DNA of 21,777 nucleotides from Alphaproteobacteria bacterium. Its GTDB lineage: Bacteria > Pseudomonadota > Alphaproteobacteria > RF32 > UBA3637. The stretch covers positions 1-21,777 of the forward strand of contig JAGBRF010000151.1 in assembly GCA_017632555.1 (NCBI GenBank), in the 5' to 3' direction. The notes under the pieces were generated by a model. That model saw nothing but the letters and a program-made list of their open reading frames with translations. It made no database searches and was not told the DNA's origin. Of the stretch, positions 20,877-21,777 are shown in pieces (the stretch's first letter is position 1; every line of letters begins with the position of its first letter). The position numbers were made by a program, and so were the translations under genes.

Positions 20877-21701
20877 ATGAAAATATACACGGATGCGTCA
20901 TTAAACGATTCTAAAAAAATAACCGCAGTCAGTTGCGTATGTGTTGATGACGAAAATAATGTTGTGGAAGAACGGGGCTTGTCTTTCCTTTCAAAAGACG
21001 TTCATTTTGCAGAGCTTTTTGCTATTCGTTATGCTGTTTCCGTTGCTTGTGATTTGGGCGTTTCGAATGTTAAAATTTTATCCGATTCAAACAGTGCATT
21101 ACAAAAAATGGGCAGCTATTTTAATTGTTTGAAAAAAGAACCGGATAAAAGAGGCCCTTCAATTGCCAAGTTTTTTGCAAAGTTGGGGTCAAAGCACGGA
21201 CCTTATTTGAAAAAAGCTTTGGACGAAATGGTCAACACATTCGAAAAAAATCCGTCCGTCAAATTTGAGTTTTTCCATGTGCGCGGACATCAAAAAGTAA
21301 AACAATTTAAGGATTTGAAAACAGAAGAAGATTATAACGCATATTGGAATGATCGTGCGGATAAGTTGGTTGATGAAGTTCGTCAAATGGGCGAAATTGC
21401 AAACGGTATTATTTATGTTGCATTGAAAGCCGGTGACAAAATTTCCGAACCGAATGAAACGTTGGGCAAAGATATAAAAGAATTAAACAATTTTGTGAAT
21501 AAAAATCAAGTTGAACCGAATTTGTCCGAAAGGATTGTTTCGCAAGCGCACTCTTTGACCAATGTAAATGTTCGATATTATCTTGAACCAAAACTGGTTG
21601 AAAAAAAGATAAAGCCCGAAACGCGTGTTGTTCGTATTACACATCAGGCCAGAAGAAGTCAAGGTGGAAAGGGTTGTGACGGACGCGGTCCGCGGGTATA
21701 A
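20877..21701 (+). CDS. RNase H-like protein with insertion and C-terminal extension
   Basis: A 274-residue protein whose first half is an RNase H fold, which cuts the RNA strand of RNA-DNA hybrids with two metal ions. Acidic residues are D6 (YTDAS), E46 (HFAELFAI), D70 (SDSNSAL) and D159 in NDRADKLVDE, with H138 in VRGHQK. In E. coli RNase HI the third and fourth acids are about 64 residues apart; here they are about 89, because about 25 residues are inserted (DKRGPSIAKFFAKLGSKHGP region). The C-terminal third (from about 170) is not a known domain and ends in a Gly/Arg-rich basic tail (RRSQGGKGCDGRGPRV). It might substitute for or complement RnhA; nucleic acid binding by the tail is an inference. 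Its own promoter is present; no good ribosome site is seen. Confidence 0.8.
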   Translation: MKIYTDASLNDSKKITAVSCVCVDDENNVVEERGLSFLSKDVHFAELFAIRYAVSVACDLGVSNVKILSDSNSALQKMGSYFNCLKKEPDKRGPSIAKFFAKLGSKHGPYLKKALDEMVNTFEKNPSVKFEFFHVRGHQKVKQFKDLKTEEDYNAYWNDRADKLVDEVRQMGEIANGIIYVALKAGDKISEPNETLGKDIKELNNFVNKNQVEPNLSERIVSQAHSLTNVNVRYYLEPKLVEKKIKPETRVVRITHQARRSQGGKGCDGRGPRV

Positions 21702-21712
21702 AACTTTTTTCC

Positions 21713-21741
21713 TTGCAATTTAAAAAAGAATCGTGTATAAA
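21713..21741 (+). promoter_or_regulatory. tRNA promoter
   Basis: TTGCAA, 17-bp spacer, TATAAA, ending 13 bases before the tRNA 5' end. Confidence 0.65.
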
Positions 21742-21754
21742 GATACAGCTTTGT

Positions 21755-21777
21755 GGGTGATTAGCTCAGTTGGTAGA
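21755..21777 (+). tRNA. tRNA gene, 5' part only
   Basis: The first 23 bases fit a tRNA: a 7-base acceptor arm GGGTGAT, TA at positions 8-9, then GCTC and a D-loop AGTTGGTAGA. The anticodon is beyond the edge, so the isotype cannot be read. The acceptor resembles a Lys tRNA that I recall from alphaproteobacteria, offered only as a guess. Confidence 0.85.

Noticed and set aside
21755..21777. tRNA as the integration site of the phage-like module
   Set aside because: It is more than 3 kb from the module, separated by lnt and other host genes.
1..21777. CRISPR array, insertion sequence or rRNA
   Set aside because: No regular spaced repeats, transposase or rRNA sequence was recognised on either strand.

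Overview
The window is AT-rich chromosomal DNA from a bacterium. It is most likely an alphaproteobacterium of a low-GC, possibly host-associated lineage. The evidence for this is a ComEC without a complete metallo-beta-lactamase domain, an S24 repressor and a PraR-like XRE regulator of types I associate with that class, and a T7-order phage module. The species cannot be named from this sequence.

Layout. The left part (1-7444) is host DNA: the end of a lytic transglycosylase, convergent comEC, uppP, a 108-residue unknown, a Cys/His-rich small protein, two small lipoproteins on the minus strand, and a pyruvoyl-dependent arginine decarboxylase followed by an APC antiporter. The last pair resembles the chlamydial aaxB-aaxC arginine-to-agmatine system. 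The centre (7443-18430) is a compact podovirus-like module. It has a self-cleaving S24 repressor with a divergent promoter region, a small putative late regulator, a putative permuted papain-fold protein, and then a promoter followed at once by two intrinsic terminators. After these come portal, Bbp19-like protein, scaffold, capsid, tail tubular A and B, a small internal protein, putative small terminase, large terminase, SleB-type hydrolase and two small membrane proteins, closed by a terminator. The right part (18460-21777) is host DNA: a small protein, a PraR-like regulator and lnt on the minus strand, then an RNase H-like protein and the first 23 bases of a tRNA on the plus strand.

How the central genes work together. 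The repressor promoter and the early promoter diverge over repeats of AATAGGA. The same 16-bp dyad, TAGGA-N6-TCCTA with one mismatch, lies inside the early promoter and overlaps the -35 box of the late promoter. I infer that one DNA-damage-sensitive repressor holds both promoters. On induction the early operon makes a regulator that allows read-through of the two leader terminators into the structural genes, by a lambda Q-like logic.

The module keeps capsid, packaging, tail tube and lysis genes in T7 order. It has no integrase, excisionase, replication gene, large ejection proteins or tail fibre. It is therefore either a decayed prophage or, more interestingly, a domesticated particle-making locus comparable to a gene transfer agent but of podoviral descent. 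That is inference; the gene content and regulatory motifs are read directly from the sequence.
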